Below are positions 34,426 through 46,887 of a stretch of 64,000 nucleotides of DNA, piece by piece. The number at the start of each line of letters is the position of its first letter. The first letter of the stretch is position 1. The translations under genes and the position numbers were made by a program. Location of the stretch: the NCBI RefSeq assembly GCF_019059575.1, contig NW_024881711.1, forward strand, positions 682,001 through 746,000, in the 5' to 3' direction. The notes beneath the pieces were generated by a model that was not told the origin of the DNA, searched no databases, and saw only the letters and a program-made list of their open reading frames with translations. Source of the stretch: Amphibalanus amphitrite (lineage: Eukaryota; Arthropoda; Thecostraca; Balanomorpha; Balanidae).

Positions 34426-36111
34426 CAGTGGCGGATCCAGGGGGGGGGGGGCTGCGGGGGCTGGCAGCCCCCACCCAAGGAAAACTGGCGCCACTGCGCC
34501 GAAGGCGCAGTGGCGCCAATTTTCAATTCGCAACTCATCGGAGTGCCGCATACTAGGACTAGGATGCAAAAATCAGTCGAATAACGTCGTTTCAGTACGC
34601 TCCGCACCGATATTTCCAATCGTGTGGTGTCACTGTATAGTCGGTCAAATATGTATCTTTCCCGGCCGCCAAGTGGCGCTACGGTCTGGATTCGATAGTT
34701 GGCTGAGCCCACACCCCAGCTGCCCTGGCGGCTCTGGCGGCCCTGTGACGTCACGCGCGGGGGGCGGAGCTACACAGCGGCCGGCTGGAGAGTGACCGCA
34801 GACCAGCACTGGACGGCCTCGCCGCCGGGTGCTCCGGCGGGTCTGGCCGGGAGAGGCGAGCAAGCGGATGCGTTAGGAATCTAACGAATGTGAGGGCAGC
34901 GCGATGGTCTAATGATGGCTGTGCTTTCATGCGCCGTGTAAATTGTAGACTGAGTGCTATGAGCTATCAAAGGATTATCTGGTGTTTCAACAGGGGTCGC
35001 TGACCTAAAAATTAAGATGGTTGCTCTTGATACGATCGAATGCTTGGTGATATGATGATTAGCGCAAGAGAAATATTTAATCGAATTATGACCGGTTATT
35101 TTTTGATAAAGCAAAAACTTTTTTCATTTTTTTTTTTTTGGCATTAACGGGAAAGCGTTAAGCCATATCTACTGAAAATCTTAACCTGCGCCGGGCCGGG
35201 GGGGGGGGGCGATTTGCGCCCCCCAGGTTTTTCGCAGATAGCCGAAAAACGGCGGCGTGCAGCGCCACCAAATTTTGCATACCTGTTTTTCCATCTATTG
35301 CGCATACTGTGTGCGAATTTTGACCTTATATGACTTAAGGTCAGGTCAACAGGTCGGTTTGAGTGACCTAACGTCACAAAAAGTTTGAACTTGCACCAAA
35401 GCTACAACTGTTGACCGATCGATATGAAACTTTCAGGAGTTAGTAAGGGTGACAATATCCACAAAATGTATGTCTCGGATTTTTTTTATCTATGACCTGA
35501 GGTCAGGTCAATCTCACAACCTCCCCATTATAAGTCAATGGGATAAATTTCAACTTCATCTGAATGCCACCCGATCCACACAATATATTCAGGATCATGG
35601 TGTTGCAGGTCCCTGGTCCCGGCATCTCAAACCTAGAGCGACTACACTCAAGTTCAAGCTAACGGTCTCCACTCTCCAATTCAGATACCTATCGAAACCT
35701 TTCCGCGACCCGGTGCTGTGGCTCAATCAGTGGGCCAGCTGGCCGCAGACCATACCCGCAGGGCATGAACCTTTGACCATATTAGGTCAACACGCCGTGG
35801 CCCCAGCCCGCTCGCCAGGTCCGCGCTCATTGGCCGACGCGGCAACCGCACAACCTGTCCCCTCCCCTCCGTAGTACTCGCAGCGGCCGGCGGATTCAGC
35901 CAAGTTACCGACCTGCCCGGCGAGGGGAGGGCCGGCCGGGAAAGATACATATTTGACCGACTATACATACTGATCCTGGGCGCCTCTTGTCAGGGCCACT
36001 GGGCGCCAATATTTCAGCGCCAATACGATGCGACTATGGCGCCCATCCGGGGCGTGGCGCCCAATTATGACCTGCAGCCCCTCCCCAGTGAAAATCCTGG
36101 ATCCGCCACTG
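34426..36111. mobile_element. hAT-like non-autonomous element, 1.7 kb
   Basis: Perfect 16-bp-type ends CAGTGGCGGATCCAGG / inverse, perfect 8-bp target duplication, and an empty site in the paralogous repeat. The interior has a hairpin TGGCGCCACTGCGCC near 34487-34518, GC-rich DNA, and an AGGTCA-rich family A fragment from 35181. No transposase. Confidence 0.9.
35185..35970 (+). mobile_element. Family A fragment inside the hAT-like element
   Basis: CCTGCGCCGGG follows TTAA (35181-35184), then a G-run/C-run hairpin to about 35225 and TTTTTCGCAGATAGCCG. AAGGTCAGGTCAACAGGTC lies at about 35337. No right terminus found; the right limit is approximate. Confidence 0.5.
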
Positions 36112-36119
36112 AGGAGGGA
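36112..36119 (+). other. Target-site duplication AGGAGGGA (right)
   Basis: Matches 34418-34425 and precedes the resumed repeat text CAGAATTCAGAG. Confidence 0.9.
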
Positions 36120-36440
36120 CAGAATTCAGAGTCCGATCGAGAAGAATCGGTGCAAATGCTACGAAGACCAGGCAGCCCTGATACAATAGCTAGTCGTCTC
36201 ACTACTCTCACTCCATTAGACCAGCTGATTCCTGACAGCACCGACTCGGATGCAAAGATGGAGCTCATCTTCCAAGCCAGAAACCAGTTCTTTGATGGAA
36301 GATGTGATGCTGCCTCTGTTTCTGCTTTGTTGGCCACTTTGGACGGGGCGGAGGCCGGAGCTCCGCTCCTTGCGTGAGCGGTTATTCGCCTGTCATCCAG
36401 AAATAGTTCCTTCGTTTGCTGGCCGTTCCCTGATTAGGTG
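36120..36440 (+). pseudogene. Second copy of the hypothetical segment at 30090
   Basis: Nearly identical to 30088-30420. A small insertion near 36350 (GGCGGAGGCCGGAGC) shifts the frame relative to copy 1, so this copy is probably broken. Function unknown. Confidence 0.35.
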
Positions 36441-38176
36441 CAATACGGGGAGCTGTAATCAGGGAAGTAACTTTCCATATGAAAGGGGTGCAGGTGCACC
36501 CCCGTCCCCCATCCACTAGAAGTGCACCCCCATAGGCTAAGCGGCGCCCCACACGCCGCCCCACACGATTAGCTCTAGAGCAGATGGCGAGGGTGATTTC
36601 TCGGCTACATTCCATCTCGGCGTCGTAATGCTTGTGGGCTTGGAAAGCGTCCAGTCGTATGTAGGGTAGTGTAGGGGTAGGGTTGAGTTCAATAAGGTCC
36701 TTACATTTGAAAGGTTTGAACAACCCGCAATCAGCACAACATACCACAAGTTAAATAAAAAAACTACCAAACTCCGCCCAACTAATATTAATAAACATTA
36801 CAGCCAAACTAATGGCCTAAATAAAAATATATCTCAAATCCTAACAGTTATCGCGGGTGATGGTGCCATGAGTTGCTATTATCCAAAACCGATGCAAATA
36901 AACATGTTTGTATGTCCTATGTATGTTTGTTTTAAAAAGTTGCAGCGGCGCTGGGAACTGCAGTCTTAGATCTGCGGCCTTGGATCTGAGTATGTTTGGT
37001 ATCTGCAACTCTTCATATACACATTAACCCTATTTCGGACGGGGAGACCTTTCAGGATTTTCTTGTACAATTGCCAAACGCCGCGAGACATTAAGCTCAT
37101 ATTTGGTGACTTTTCCTAAATGCTCATTGCGCACATCTCAGCAAAAAAAAAAAAAAAATGCCGGGTCAGGTCAGGTCAGGTAACCAGAGCGGGTTTGTTG
37201 ACCCCACCTCAGAAAAGTTTGCAAACACGTCAGAGCTTGAGTTTTTCACGAAGTTATTTCCTCTCATCAAGTCTTCAAAACAGTACCTGCAGTATGTGTC
37301 GTTTGTATATCTCAGAATTTTTGATCTGTGACCTGAGGTTAGGTCAGAGTCGTGACCTTTACATTGCAAGCCTATGGAAAAGTATTGAAATGCGACCTGC
37401 ACCTCGAGTAAAAGAGTCAAAACCACCCAATTCTTTAAGAATTATGATAAATTATCTTATCTGTAATGATCCAGGTGCCATTTACTGACAGGGACACCGG
37501 AGAGGGTTATCTGAGCCGAGATCATGTGAGGTGATATCTACCATACATCAATGCTCACAATACTTACAATATTGACAATGCTTTTGCTTACAACACTTAC
37601 AATACTTACGATGAGACCAGCAAGCACTCTGCCGTTACAGTTCTAACTTCTGTTTCGAAAAACTACGTTACACACATTCGCTGCCAGCATAACATGTATT
37701 GTTTGACAGTAACAAAATACAATTGACATCTGAACCCCAAACGGGCCGCCATCCACTCAAATTGTATAACCCTGACCGGTCAGGGGGCGAATGGAGGTCA
37801 TTTCCTGGGCATTACACTCAGCCCTTGCACAAAATATCTCACCTCACAGTGATCATTACAACAATAGCACCGACTTGATAGTGGATTTCAAAGTACTTGC
37901 ATCAGCTCTTCCTGCTATTGCAGACGATCATCTCCTCAGGGTAATGTTGTTCGGGACATGAACGAAGATCGTTTTCGTAGTTTCATAAGTCCTACTGCAA
38001 CAGCCTGGCACAAAACAGGACTTGTATGCTCTTCTCTGCACTTTGCCCTTCAGTATATCACAAAAGAATTGTTTAGAATCCATCTTACGCTTCTTTCACA
38101 GTCTCCCTTGCCACCGTAGGGCGTAGATAGATTGCTGTTGCTGGTAAGTTAAGGCACAGTAGATAGAAATTACCTC

Positions 38177-38186
38177 GGTTCTCAAC
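38177..38186 (+). other. Target-site duplication GGTTCTCAAC (left)
   Basis: Repeated at 41214-41223. Copy 1 has a single CAGTTCTCAAC at about 32118-32128. Confidence 0.85.
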
Positions 38187-41100
38187 AGGGACGTATAAAT
38201 AAACTGGACTGACGATCCCAATGGACCTCCTATGGAAGATAGTGAAGCCGACAAGGCGCCATTTTACGTTGCCAAAAAGCCGTGCTGTGAAAGGTCATCG
38301 AGCCGATACAATTGGAATTGCGTCTAAACGGATGATCGGATCGAGATGCTGGTGGTACCGTTCGACGGGTAATGCTTTGAGGCAGGTGATGATGCATGTC
38401 ACAGGTCATTCGGTGTCACGTGGCGCGTGCCACGTGCCGACAAAGTCAGGAGGGGCAAAAACCTTTAAGCGACGCTCCAAATTAAACGGTGGGCGGCACA
38501 GGTGCCAAATTCACAGGTCACACGTCCCGGTGTTCGACCATTAACATATGGTAAGCTCGGCAGCAGGGGGTGCGGAATGCACGCGCCAGGGGCGAAAAAC
38601 ATGTTTTGAGGAGGCATCCTCCGATTCCGGAAAACCTTGGCCTAGGCACACCAAATTTGGCACACTGACACGACTGGACGAGCGCTTTAAGGCGCTGTTC
38701 AAATAGATGTGCTGAGGTACACGGTGCACGTGCTGTGCACGTGCAAACCTTTTGACGTTGCACTCTGTGTCACATATACGGCAGAGCGGGTAGCGCTAGC
38801 AACCTCAAAGTGCCAAATTTACACAGGCCATCCAGAATGCATTCCCGCATAGTTATTGAGCATATCCATCTCCTGGTGGACCCCGAAGGTGCGCTCTGCA
38901 CGTGCAAAAAATTGTCCGCGCCGGGCGGTGGGGATGCTTGGACACCCCATTTGGATTTATGTAAATATCTCGAAAACGGCGTTGTGTAGCACCGTCGTTT
39001 TTGGCACACCTTTTCATCCATCTTTTTCACACATGCTGCGTAACTTTCAGACTTAGGTCACTCAAGGTTAGGTCATCAGGTTACGTTAATTCGGGCTCCA
39101 AAACTTTTAGCTACCCAGCAACGCAAATTTACGCTACCATCGCCCGGTAGCCCAGCATAGGCATCTTTGTTTCCACGTTGTTTGCGCCTGTAGTGATACT
39201 GTACCGCAATAACCATTATCTTCATCTTTCACCCATAGATGGCAGTAGCAGAGCGCCTGCATCTATGCTGTGCCGCAGTGCTTTTACAATACGAATTGAG
39301 CATTGAGCAAGCGCGGTGTAATACGATTATGTGGTGGCCTGGACGGTGACCGCGGCCAAGAAATGGTTCTAACTTGACTGAGTAGCGGTAAATCAGCGTC
39401 TGATATTAAGTTATTATTACGAGACCATATTTGGCCGGAATCGCTATTCGGCGTATGTCGGCGCGCACTAGCCGCGCGTTTGCTGTCTTTTCGTGGTTTC
39501 AAGCGTTCAAACATGTGATATAATGTTGGTCACATGCAATATGGTGCGTGTCAAGGTCACGTGAAAATTAGGTCAAGGTCAATGACCTTTAATGACCTTG
39601 GTTCACCTTTTCCAGTTTTACATGTTCCTAGGACAATTTTTGGAGCTGATTTCGAATTTAGCATTCAGTTTAACATTTAAGAAGTTATAGTTTTAGAGCC
39701 TTCGATCGTAACATGCTACGACGCCATCAGTGGTGGTTGACACTATGGATAAGCGGCATGACACCTACTGGTTGACCTGACCTGACCTGACCCGACCTGG
39801 CCTAAATGCATGAAAACATCAGCTGTGATAAAAACAAACATGACATTCCTGATAAATGACCCGTAGAACTCGCAACAAACTCAATTTACGAAGTTGAACT
39901 ACGAGTATACATATCAAAAGTGTTTTCAGCGCTCTTGCATGTCTCTACCGAAGGTTACTGTCAAAATCTTGTGGAGGGCTATCATGACCTGAAATAACCC
40001 CAGGACATAAGTAGAAGTCACAGGTGCAATTTCCCGACTGAATTTGTCACGTTTCTCTGCTACCCGTGTCCCGTTATTTGAGTGCATTGTTTAGTATGTT
40101 TATATGAGTTTCGTGCAACGGAAGCGCAGTTTAATTGTCTCCCATTGACTTACCTATCAGGTCGCAAAATCAACAGAACCCTAGGTCAGTGACAGTGAAA
40201 TTCCGAGGTAGAGGTACTTTACGTTTTGTGGTGCTCTTAGTAATCGCTGCCAACGTTTTAGACCAATTGTTCAGTCTGTGTAGCTATGACGGGCACTATA
40301 ACTTTTCCTAAGGTAAGGTCACTTGGACGTAACCTGATGACCTAACCTTGAGTGACCTAAGTCTGAAAGTTACGCAGCATGTGTGAAAAAGATGTATGAA
40401 AAGGTGTGCCAAAAACGACGGCGCTACACAACGCCGTTTTCGAGATATTTACATAAATCCACATGGGGTGTCCAAGCATCCCAACGCCCAGCGCGCACAA
40501 TTTTTTGCACGTGCAGAGCGCACCTTCGGGGTCCACCAGGAGATGGATATGCTCAATAACTATGCGGGAATGCATTCTGGATGGCCTGTGTAAATTTGGC
40601 ACTTTGAGCTTGCTAGCGCTACCCGCTCTGCCGTATATGTGACACAGAGTGCAACGTCAAAAGGTTTGCACGTGCACAGCACGTGCATTGTGTACCTCAG
40701 CACATCTATTTGTACAGCGCCTTAAAGCGCTCGTCCAGTCGTGTCAGTGTGCCAAATTTGGTGTGCCTAGGTCAAGGTTTTCCGGAATCGGAGGATGCCT
40801 CCTCAAAACATGTTTTTCGCCCCTGGCGCGTGCATTCCGCACCCCCTGCTGCCGAGCATAACATATGTTAATGGTCGAACACCGGGACGTGTGACCTGTG
40901 AATTTGGCACCTGTGCCGCCCACCGTTTAATTTGGAGCGTCGCTTAAAGGTTTTTGCCCTTCCTAACTTTGTCGGCACGTGGCACGCGCCACGTGACACC
41001 GAATGACCTGTGACATGCATCATCACCTGCCTCAAAGCATTACCCGTCGAACGGTACCACCAGCATCTCGATACGATCATCCGTTTAGACGCAATTCCAA

Positions 41101-41213
41101 TTGTATTGGCTCGATGACCCTTCAGAGCACGGGTTTTTGGCAACGTAAGATGGCGCCTTGTCGGCTTCACCTGAATGGAGGTGGTTGCGGGTCCAGTTTA
41201 TTTATACGTCCGT
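38187..41213. mobile_element. MULE-like long-TIR element, 3.0 kb
   Basis: Ends GACGTATAAATAAACTGGAC and its inverse. Inverted arms are about 890 bp (38187-39085 and about 40325-41213), and the target duplication is 10 bp. Long TIRs with 9-11-bp duplication fit Mutator-like elements; this assignment is inference as no transposase is seen. The arms include family A-like text (CTCGAAAACGGCG near 38970), and the core 39420-39830 matches family A at 15897-16300. Confidence 0.8.
39090..40325. other. Core of the MULE-like element
   Basis: Holds family A-like sequence with AGGTCA half-sites (39550-39600, 39775-39800). No coding region seen. Confidence 0.5.
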
Positions 41214-41223
41214 GGTTCTCAAC
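41214..41223 (+). other. Target-site duplication GGTTCTCAAC (right)
   Basis: Matches 38177-38186, followed by the resumed repeat unit. Confidence 0.85.
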
Positions 41224-41783
41224 GCCTTAAGTTATTTTCATAAAAAAAGAACACATAAATGATCAATAAGAGGACAGGAATGTAAACATTTTAATCGCAA
41301 AGTAGTCCAAATATTGGAATGAGCTTTTGCTTTTCAGCATCCTCCGATTCATCATCTTTATCATCTGAAAATTCGAGGTACATAAAATGTTTATCACGCG
41401 CTCATGTTAAGTGGGAATATAGTACACGGCAGACACATCAATTTTTGACACTGAACATTTCATCCGTAAATGTTTTAGCATAATTTAAAGTAAAAACAGC
41501 GCGAATGGCAGAGTGAAGCAAACATCTTTCACCCATTGATATAACATGTAATCTGTGGTGCGCCAGATGCGCCATTATTTGTCAACCGCAGAAGGTGACA
41601 TGTGACGTAACAGCATCAAGAGCATCTTTTTTCAAGAACTTTTCGAAACAAGTTTCCTATCTTTCTTCCCCCATTTCTCTCAGCTTATTCATTTTATGAG
41701 GCAATGGTATGCACCATAAATTCTGTGAAAATAGTTTGATCATTTTCATGCATTCTTAAAAAATCGAGTTCCCAACCCCATTG

Positions 41784-42173
41784 GCTGAAACCCAAAATAT
41801 AGAATATATTCTTATAAAACAAATTCAAATATGGCGGCCGTTGCGTTAGGCTCCGCCCCCGACTCCGCCCCTTCGTGTGACGTCATCTGTGCTATTGGAC
41901 ACACAGGGAGATAGGGGACGACATGGGCCTGCACAGACGATGATACGTTATGTTAAACGCCGTGCAATTTTTTAATTAGTTCCGACATAATTCCTGAGAA
42001 GTCGTCTTTCCCTGTGGGGCTGTAGGTATGGGCAACTACTAGCTATCAGTGTGAAATCGTAAATAATTTTGATGAAATTGATCATCTGTGAACTTTGGTG
42101 AAATCAATGTGGGCCAACCAGTTTTTTTTCAGTAATTCAGCTAGCAATTCTCGTGCTGTGTTCAAAAACACGT
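41784..42173. other. Unassigned sequence
   Basis: Just before 42174, the text GTAATTCAGCTAGCAATYCTCG matches the inverse of 33175-33215, so both sites share a repeat next to the CAGTGAGGGGC end. Confidence 0.4.
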
Positions 42174-42198
42174 TCACAGTGAGGGGCAACCTTATATA

Positions 42199-42437
42199 CG
42201 AGTAGATGCGCCTAAGAGACTGGTGACCGACAACGAGGGCGTCAAGTGCTGGGGACTGACCGTGATATACGCGGAGCTGTGTGTATCTGCTGCGATCGCT
42301 GCTGTACCGTTCTGGCCGTGTCTGCTGCAGATGGCCGAGCTGCACGTGTATCTGGTGCCGCGGGACAAGTGGTCGGCACCCCGCCGGCTGGCCGAGAGGA
42401 CCTCCAAACAGGACACCATCTCGCTGGGCTTCGTACG
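42199..42437 (+). CDS. Exon-like coding segment, protein not recognised
   Basis: An open frame reads RLVTDNEGVKCWG, then a hydrophobic stretch LCVSAAIAAVPFWPCLLQ, then AELHVYLVPRDKWSAP and ends ISLGFVR at CG|GTAAGC, a good splice donor. Codons end mostly in G or C, unlike the surrounding AT-rich repeats, which favours real host coding sequence. The acceptor is not certain; the frame extends back to about 42181. The hydrophobic part could be a membrane segment. Other frames here are also open because of GC content, so the strand choice rests on codon bias and the donor. Confidence 0.45.
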
Positions 42438-42524
42438 GTAAGCCACCGGCCGCGGCAGCCACTTGAGCCGGAATGCCGCTCTCGCTTCCTTTGTCTGTGC
42501 GCGGGTGCGTGTGAGGAAAACCCA

Positions 42525-42533
42525 CGCAGTTGG
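42525..42533 (+). other. Target-site duplication CGCAGTTGG (left)
   Basis: Perfectly repeated at 46888-46896, bounding the palindrome. Confidence 0.9.
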
Positions 42534-43075
42534 ACGTGCATAAAGTTGCATTATATTCACATTCAGATTCGCGTGCACATTCGCGGACCCCTCAGATTTG
42601 GCTCAAAATTGCACAGCCTATAGATTTTGAGCTCCTGATTCCGAAAATAATGTTTTTATTTCACGCCGTCAAGTGGTTCTCAAAATATTCACATTTGTAT
42701 TACTGCTAACATATTCTGGACCGTAACCCTTATTGGAAAAATCGGACCCCTCCAAACTTTTCAAAAACTCGTGAGTTGATGTAAACATAAGCGCTGATCC
42801 CAAAAAAACTAATTTGTACTTAACGCCGTCCCAAAGTTTTCTCAGGATGAGCATCTAAAGTTCAAGGTCGTTCAAGGTCATGTACCTTTTCTCACATTTT
42901 GGCGCTATTTGACACGTGACAGCTTTATATTTATGATGGACATTCGCACTACCTCCTACAAAAACAATATACTGAAATCCAAGGGACGTTGCTGTACCAA
43001 AATGTAGAAAAAGCGTCAAAACCTCTTTCAAACAGCTAACAGTTAAATACAAGGGATATTCGAACTTGCCCCACA

Positions 43076-44790
43076 TAAAGCAAATTTGTCAGACATGGTC
43101 GGACCCCTCCGATATCGTTCAAAATCTCAGGAATGATGCTCCTTGACCTCCTGAACATGAAAATGGCACTCCCTTTGAACGCCGTCAAGAACTTTTCCAG
43201 ATATACGCATCCATGCACATTCAAATTGCATAGGTGTTGCATATGCACGTTCGGCGGACCCCTCCGATTTCGTTCAAAATCTCAGGAATGATGCTCCTTG
43301 ACCTCCTGAATATGAAAATGGCACTCCCTTTGAACGCCGTCAAGAACTTTTCCAGATATACGCATCCATGCACATTCAAATTGCATAGGTGTTGCATATG
43401 CACGTTCGGCGGACCCCTCCAATTTCGTTCAAAACCACAGGATTGATGCTCCTTGACCTCCTGAATATGAAAATAGTACTCTCTTTGAACGCCGTCAAGA
43501 ACTTTTCCAGATATACGCATCCATGCACATTCAAATTGCATAGGTGTTGCATATGCACGCTCGGCGGACCCCTCCGATTTCGTTCAAAATCTCAGTAATG
43601 ATGCTCCTTGACCTCCTGAACATGAATATGGTACTCCCTTTGAACGCCGTCAAGAACTTTTCCAGATATACGCATATACGCATCAATGCACATTCAAATT
43701 GCATAGGTGTTACATATGCACGTTCGGCGGACCCCTCCGATTTCGTTCAAAATCTCAGGAATGATGCTCCTTGACATCCTGAACATGAAAATAGTACTCC
43801 CTTTGAACGCCGTCAAGAACTTTTCCAGATATACGCATCCATGCACATTCAAACTGCACAGGTGTTGCATATGCACGTTCGCCGGACCCCTCCGATTTCG
43901 TTCAAAATCTCAGGAATGATGCTCCTCGACCTCCTGAACATGAAAATGGTACTCCCTTTGAACGCCGTCAAGAACTTTTCCAGATATACGCATCCATGCA
44001 CATTCAAATTGCATGGGTGTTGCATATACACGTTCGGCGGACCCCTCCGATTTCGTTCAAAATCTCAGGAATGATGCTCCTTGACCTTCTGAACATGAAA
44101 ATGGCACTCCCTTTGAACGCCGTCAAGAACTTTTCCAGATATACGCATCCATGCACATTCAAATTGCATAGGTGTTGCATATGCACGCTCGGCGGACCCC
44201 TCCGATTTCGTTCGAAATCTCAGGAATGATGCTCCTTGACCTCCTGAACATGAAAATGCCACTCCCTTAGAACGCCGTCAATAACTTTTCCAGATATACG
44301 CACCCATGCACAAACAAATTGCATAGGTGTTGTATATGCACGTTCGGCGGACCCCTCCAATTTCGTTCAAAATCACAGGAATGATGCCCCTTGACCTCCT
44401 GAACATGAAAATAGTACTCCCTTTGAACGCCGTCAATAACTTTTCCAGATATACGCACGCATCCATGCACATTCAAAATGCATAGGTGCTGCATATGCAC
44501 GTTCGGCGGACCCCTCCGATTTCGTTTAAAATCTCAGGAATGAGGCTCCTTGACCTCCTGAACATGAAAATAGTACTCCCTTTGAACGCCGTCAAGAACT
44601 TTTCCAGATATGCGCATCAATGCACATTCAAATTGCATAGGTGTTGCATATGCACATTCGGCGGACCCCTCCGATTTCGTTCAACATCACAGGAATGATG
44701 CTCCTTGACCTCCTGAACATGAAAATAGTACTCCCTTTGAACGCCGTCAAGAACTTTTCTAGGTATACGCATCCAAGCACATTTAAATTG
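43076..44790 (+). repeat. 155-bp tandem repeat, left arm
   Basis: About eleven units, each with GCATATGCACGTTCGGCGGA and GATATACGCATCCATGCACA. Successive copies are mostly 155 bp apart (for example CGGACCCC at about 43253, 43408 and 43563). Confidence 0.95.
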
Positions 44791-46330
44791 CAATTTGAAT
44801 GTGCATGAATGCGTATATCTGGAAAAGTTCTTGACGGCGTTCAAAGGGAGTACCATTTTCATGTTCAGGAGGTCAAGGAGCATCATTCCTGAGATTTTGA
44901 ACGAAATCGGAGGGGTCCGCCGAACGTGCATATGTAACACCTATGCAATTTGAATGTGCATAGATGCGTATATCTGGAAAAGTTCTTGACGGCGTTCAAA
45001 GGGAGTACCATATTCATGTTCAGGAGGTCAAGGAGCATCATTACTGAGATTTTGAACGAAATCGGAGGGGTCCGCCGAGCGTGCATATGCAACAATGCAA
45101 CACCTATGCAATTTGAATGTGCATGGATGCGTATATCTGGAAAAGTTCTTGACGGCGTTCAAAGAGAGTACTATTTTCATATTCAGGAGGTCAAGGAGCA
45201 TCAATCCTGTGGTTTTGAACGAAATTGGAGGGGTCCGCCGAACGTGCATATGCAACACCTATGCAATTTGAATGTGCATGGATGCGTATATCTGGAAAAG
45301 TTCTTGACGGCGTTCAAAGGGAGTGCCATTTTCATGTTCAGAAGGTCAAGGACCATCATTCCTGAGATTTTGAACGAAATCGGAGGGGTCCGCCGAACGT
45401 GTATATGCAACACCTATGCAATTTGAATGTGTATGGATGCGTATATCTGGAAAAGTTCTTGACGGCGTTCAAAGGGGGTACCATTTTCATGTTCAGGAGG
45501 TCGAGGAGCATCATTCCTGAGATTTTGAACGAAATCGGAGGGGTCCGCCGAACGTGCATATGCAACACCTATGCAATTTGAATGTGCATGGATGCGTATC
45601 TCTGGAAAAGTTCTTGACGGCGTTCAAAGTGAGTACCATTTTCATGTTCAGGAGGTCGAGGAGCATCATTTCTGAGATTTTGAACGAAATCGGAGGGGTC
45701 CGCCGAACGTGCATATGCAACACCTATGCAATTTGAATGTGCATGGATGCGTATATCTGGAAAAGTTCTTGACGGCGTTCAAAGAGAGTACTGTTTTCAT
45801 GTTCAGGAGGCCAAGGAGCATCATTCCTGAGATTTTGAACGAAATCGGAGGGGTCCGCCGAACGTGCATATGCAACACCTATGCAATTTTAATGTGCATG
45901 GATGCGTATATCTGGAAAAGTTCTTGACGGCGTTCAAAGGGAGTGCCATTTTCATGTTCAGAAGGTCAAGGAGCATCATTCCTGAGATTTTGAACGAAAT
46001 CGGAGGGGTCCGCCGAACGTGTATATGCAACACCTATGCAATTTGAATGTGCATGGATGCGTATATCTGGAAAAGTTCTTGACGGCGTTCAAAAGGAGTG
46101 TCATTTTCATGTTCAGGAGGTCGAGAAGCATCATTCCTGAGATTTTGAACGAAATCGGAGGGGTCCGCCGAACGTGCATATGCAACACCTATGCAATTTG
46201 AATGTGCATGGATGCGTATGTCTGGAAAAGTTCTTGACGGCGTTCAAAGGGAGTGCCATTTTCATGTTCAGGAGGTCAAGGAACATCATTCCTGAGATTT
46301 TGAACGATATCGGAGGGGTCCGACCATGTC
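44791..46330 (-). repeat. 155-bp tandem repeat, right arm
   Basis: The same units in reverse orientation, about ten copies, beginning exactly at the centre of the palindrome. Confidence 0.95.
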
Positions 46331-46887
46331 CGACAAATTTGCTTTATCTGTGGCAAATTTGAATATCCCTTGTATTTAACTGTTAGCTGTATGAAAGAGG
46401 TTTTGACGCTTTTTTTACATTTTGGTACAGCAACGCCCCTTGGATTTCAGTATATTGTTTTTGTAGGAGGTAGTGCGAATGTCCATCATAAATATAAAGC
46501 TGTCACGTGTCAAATAGCGCCAAAATGTGAGAAAAGGTACATGACCTCGAACGACCTTGAACTTTAGATGCTCATCCTGAGAAAACTATGGGACGGCGTT
46601 AAATACAAACTAGTTTTTTGGGATCAGCGCTTATGTTTACATCAACTCACGAGTTTTTAAAAAGTTTGGAGGGGTCCGATTTTTCCAATAAGGGTTACGG
46701 TCCAGAATATGTTAGCAGTAATACAAATGTGAATATTTTGAGAACCACTTGACGGCGTGAAATAAAAACATGATTTTCGCAATCAGGAGCTCAAAATCTA
46801 TAAGCTGTGCAATTTTGAGCCAAATCTGAGGGGTCCGCGAATGTGCACGCGAATCTGAATGTGAATATAATGCAACTTTATGCACGT

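Larger units (their letters stand above)
33777..41783 (+). mobile_element. Repeat unit, copy 2, with two later insertions
   Basis: Same ends and order as 29439-32690. Interrupted by a hAT-like element (34426-36111) and a long-TIR element (38187-41213), each flanked by a duplicated target that is single in copy 1. This dates both insertions after the copies separated. Confidence 0.75.
42534..46887. mobile_element. Satellite-filled palindromic element, 4.35 kb
   Basis: Ends ACGTGCATAAAG and its exact inverse, flanked by a perfect 9-bp duplication. Arms 42534-44790 and 44791-46887 meet with no spacer. Each arm is an array of ~155-bp units that share GGCGGACCCCTCCGATTTCG and GAACGCCGTCAAGAACTTTT. 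Inner units are very alike; the outer ones (42560-43080, 46330-46870) are diverged or rearranged versions. The left arm is about 160 bp longer, close to one unit. Nine-base duplication and long TIRs suggest Mutator-type mobility (inference). No transposase. Confidence 0.85.

Noticed and set aside
42082-42578. Minus-strand frames of 128-147 residues near the exon-like segment
   Set aside because: GC-rich DNA is open in several frames; codon bias and the GTAAGC donor favour the plus strand.
43221-46362. Many 60-158-residue frames with LNAVKNFSRYTHPCTFKLHR-type repeats
   Set aside because: They arise because 155-bp units happen to be open in one frame and repeat; both strands show them and units shift frame (155 is not a multiple of three).
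42534-46887. CRISPR array
   Set aside because: Tandem 155-bp units without unique spacers, in clearly animal DNA.
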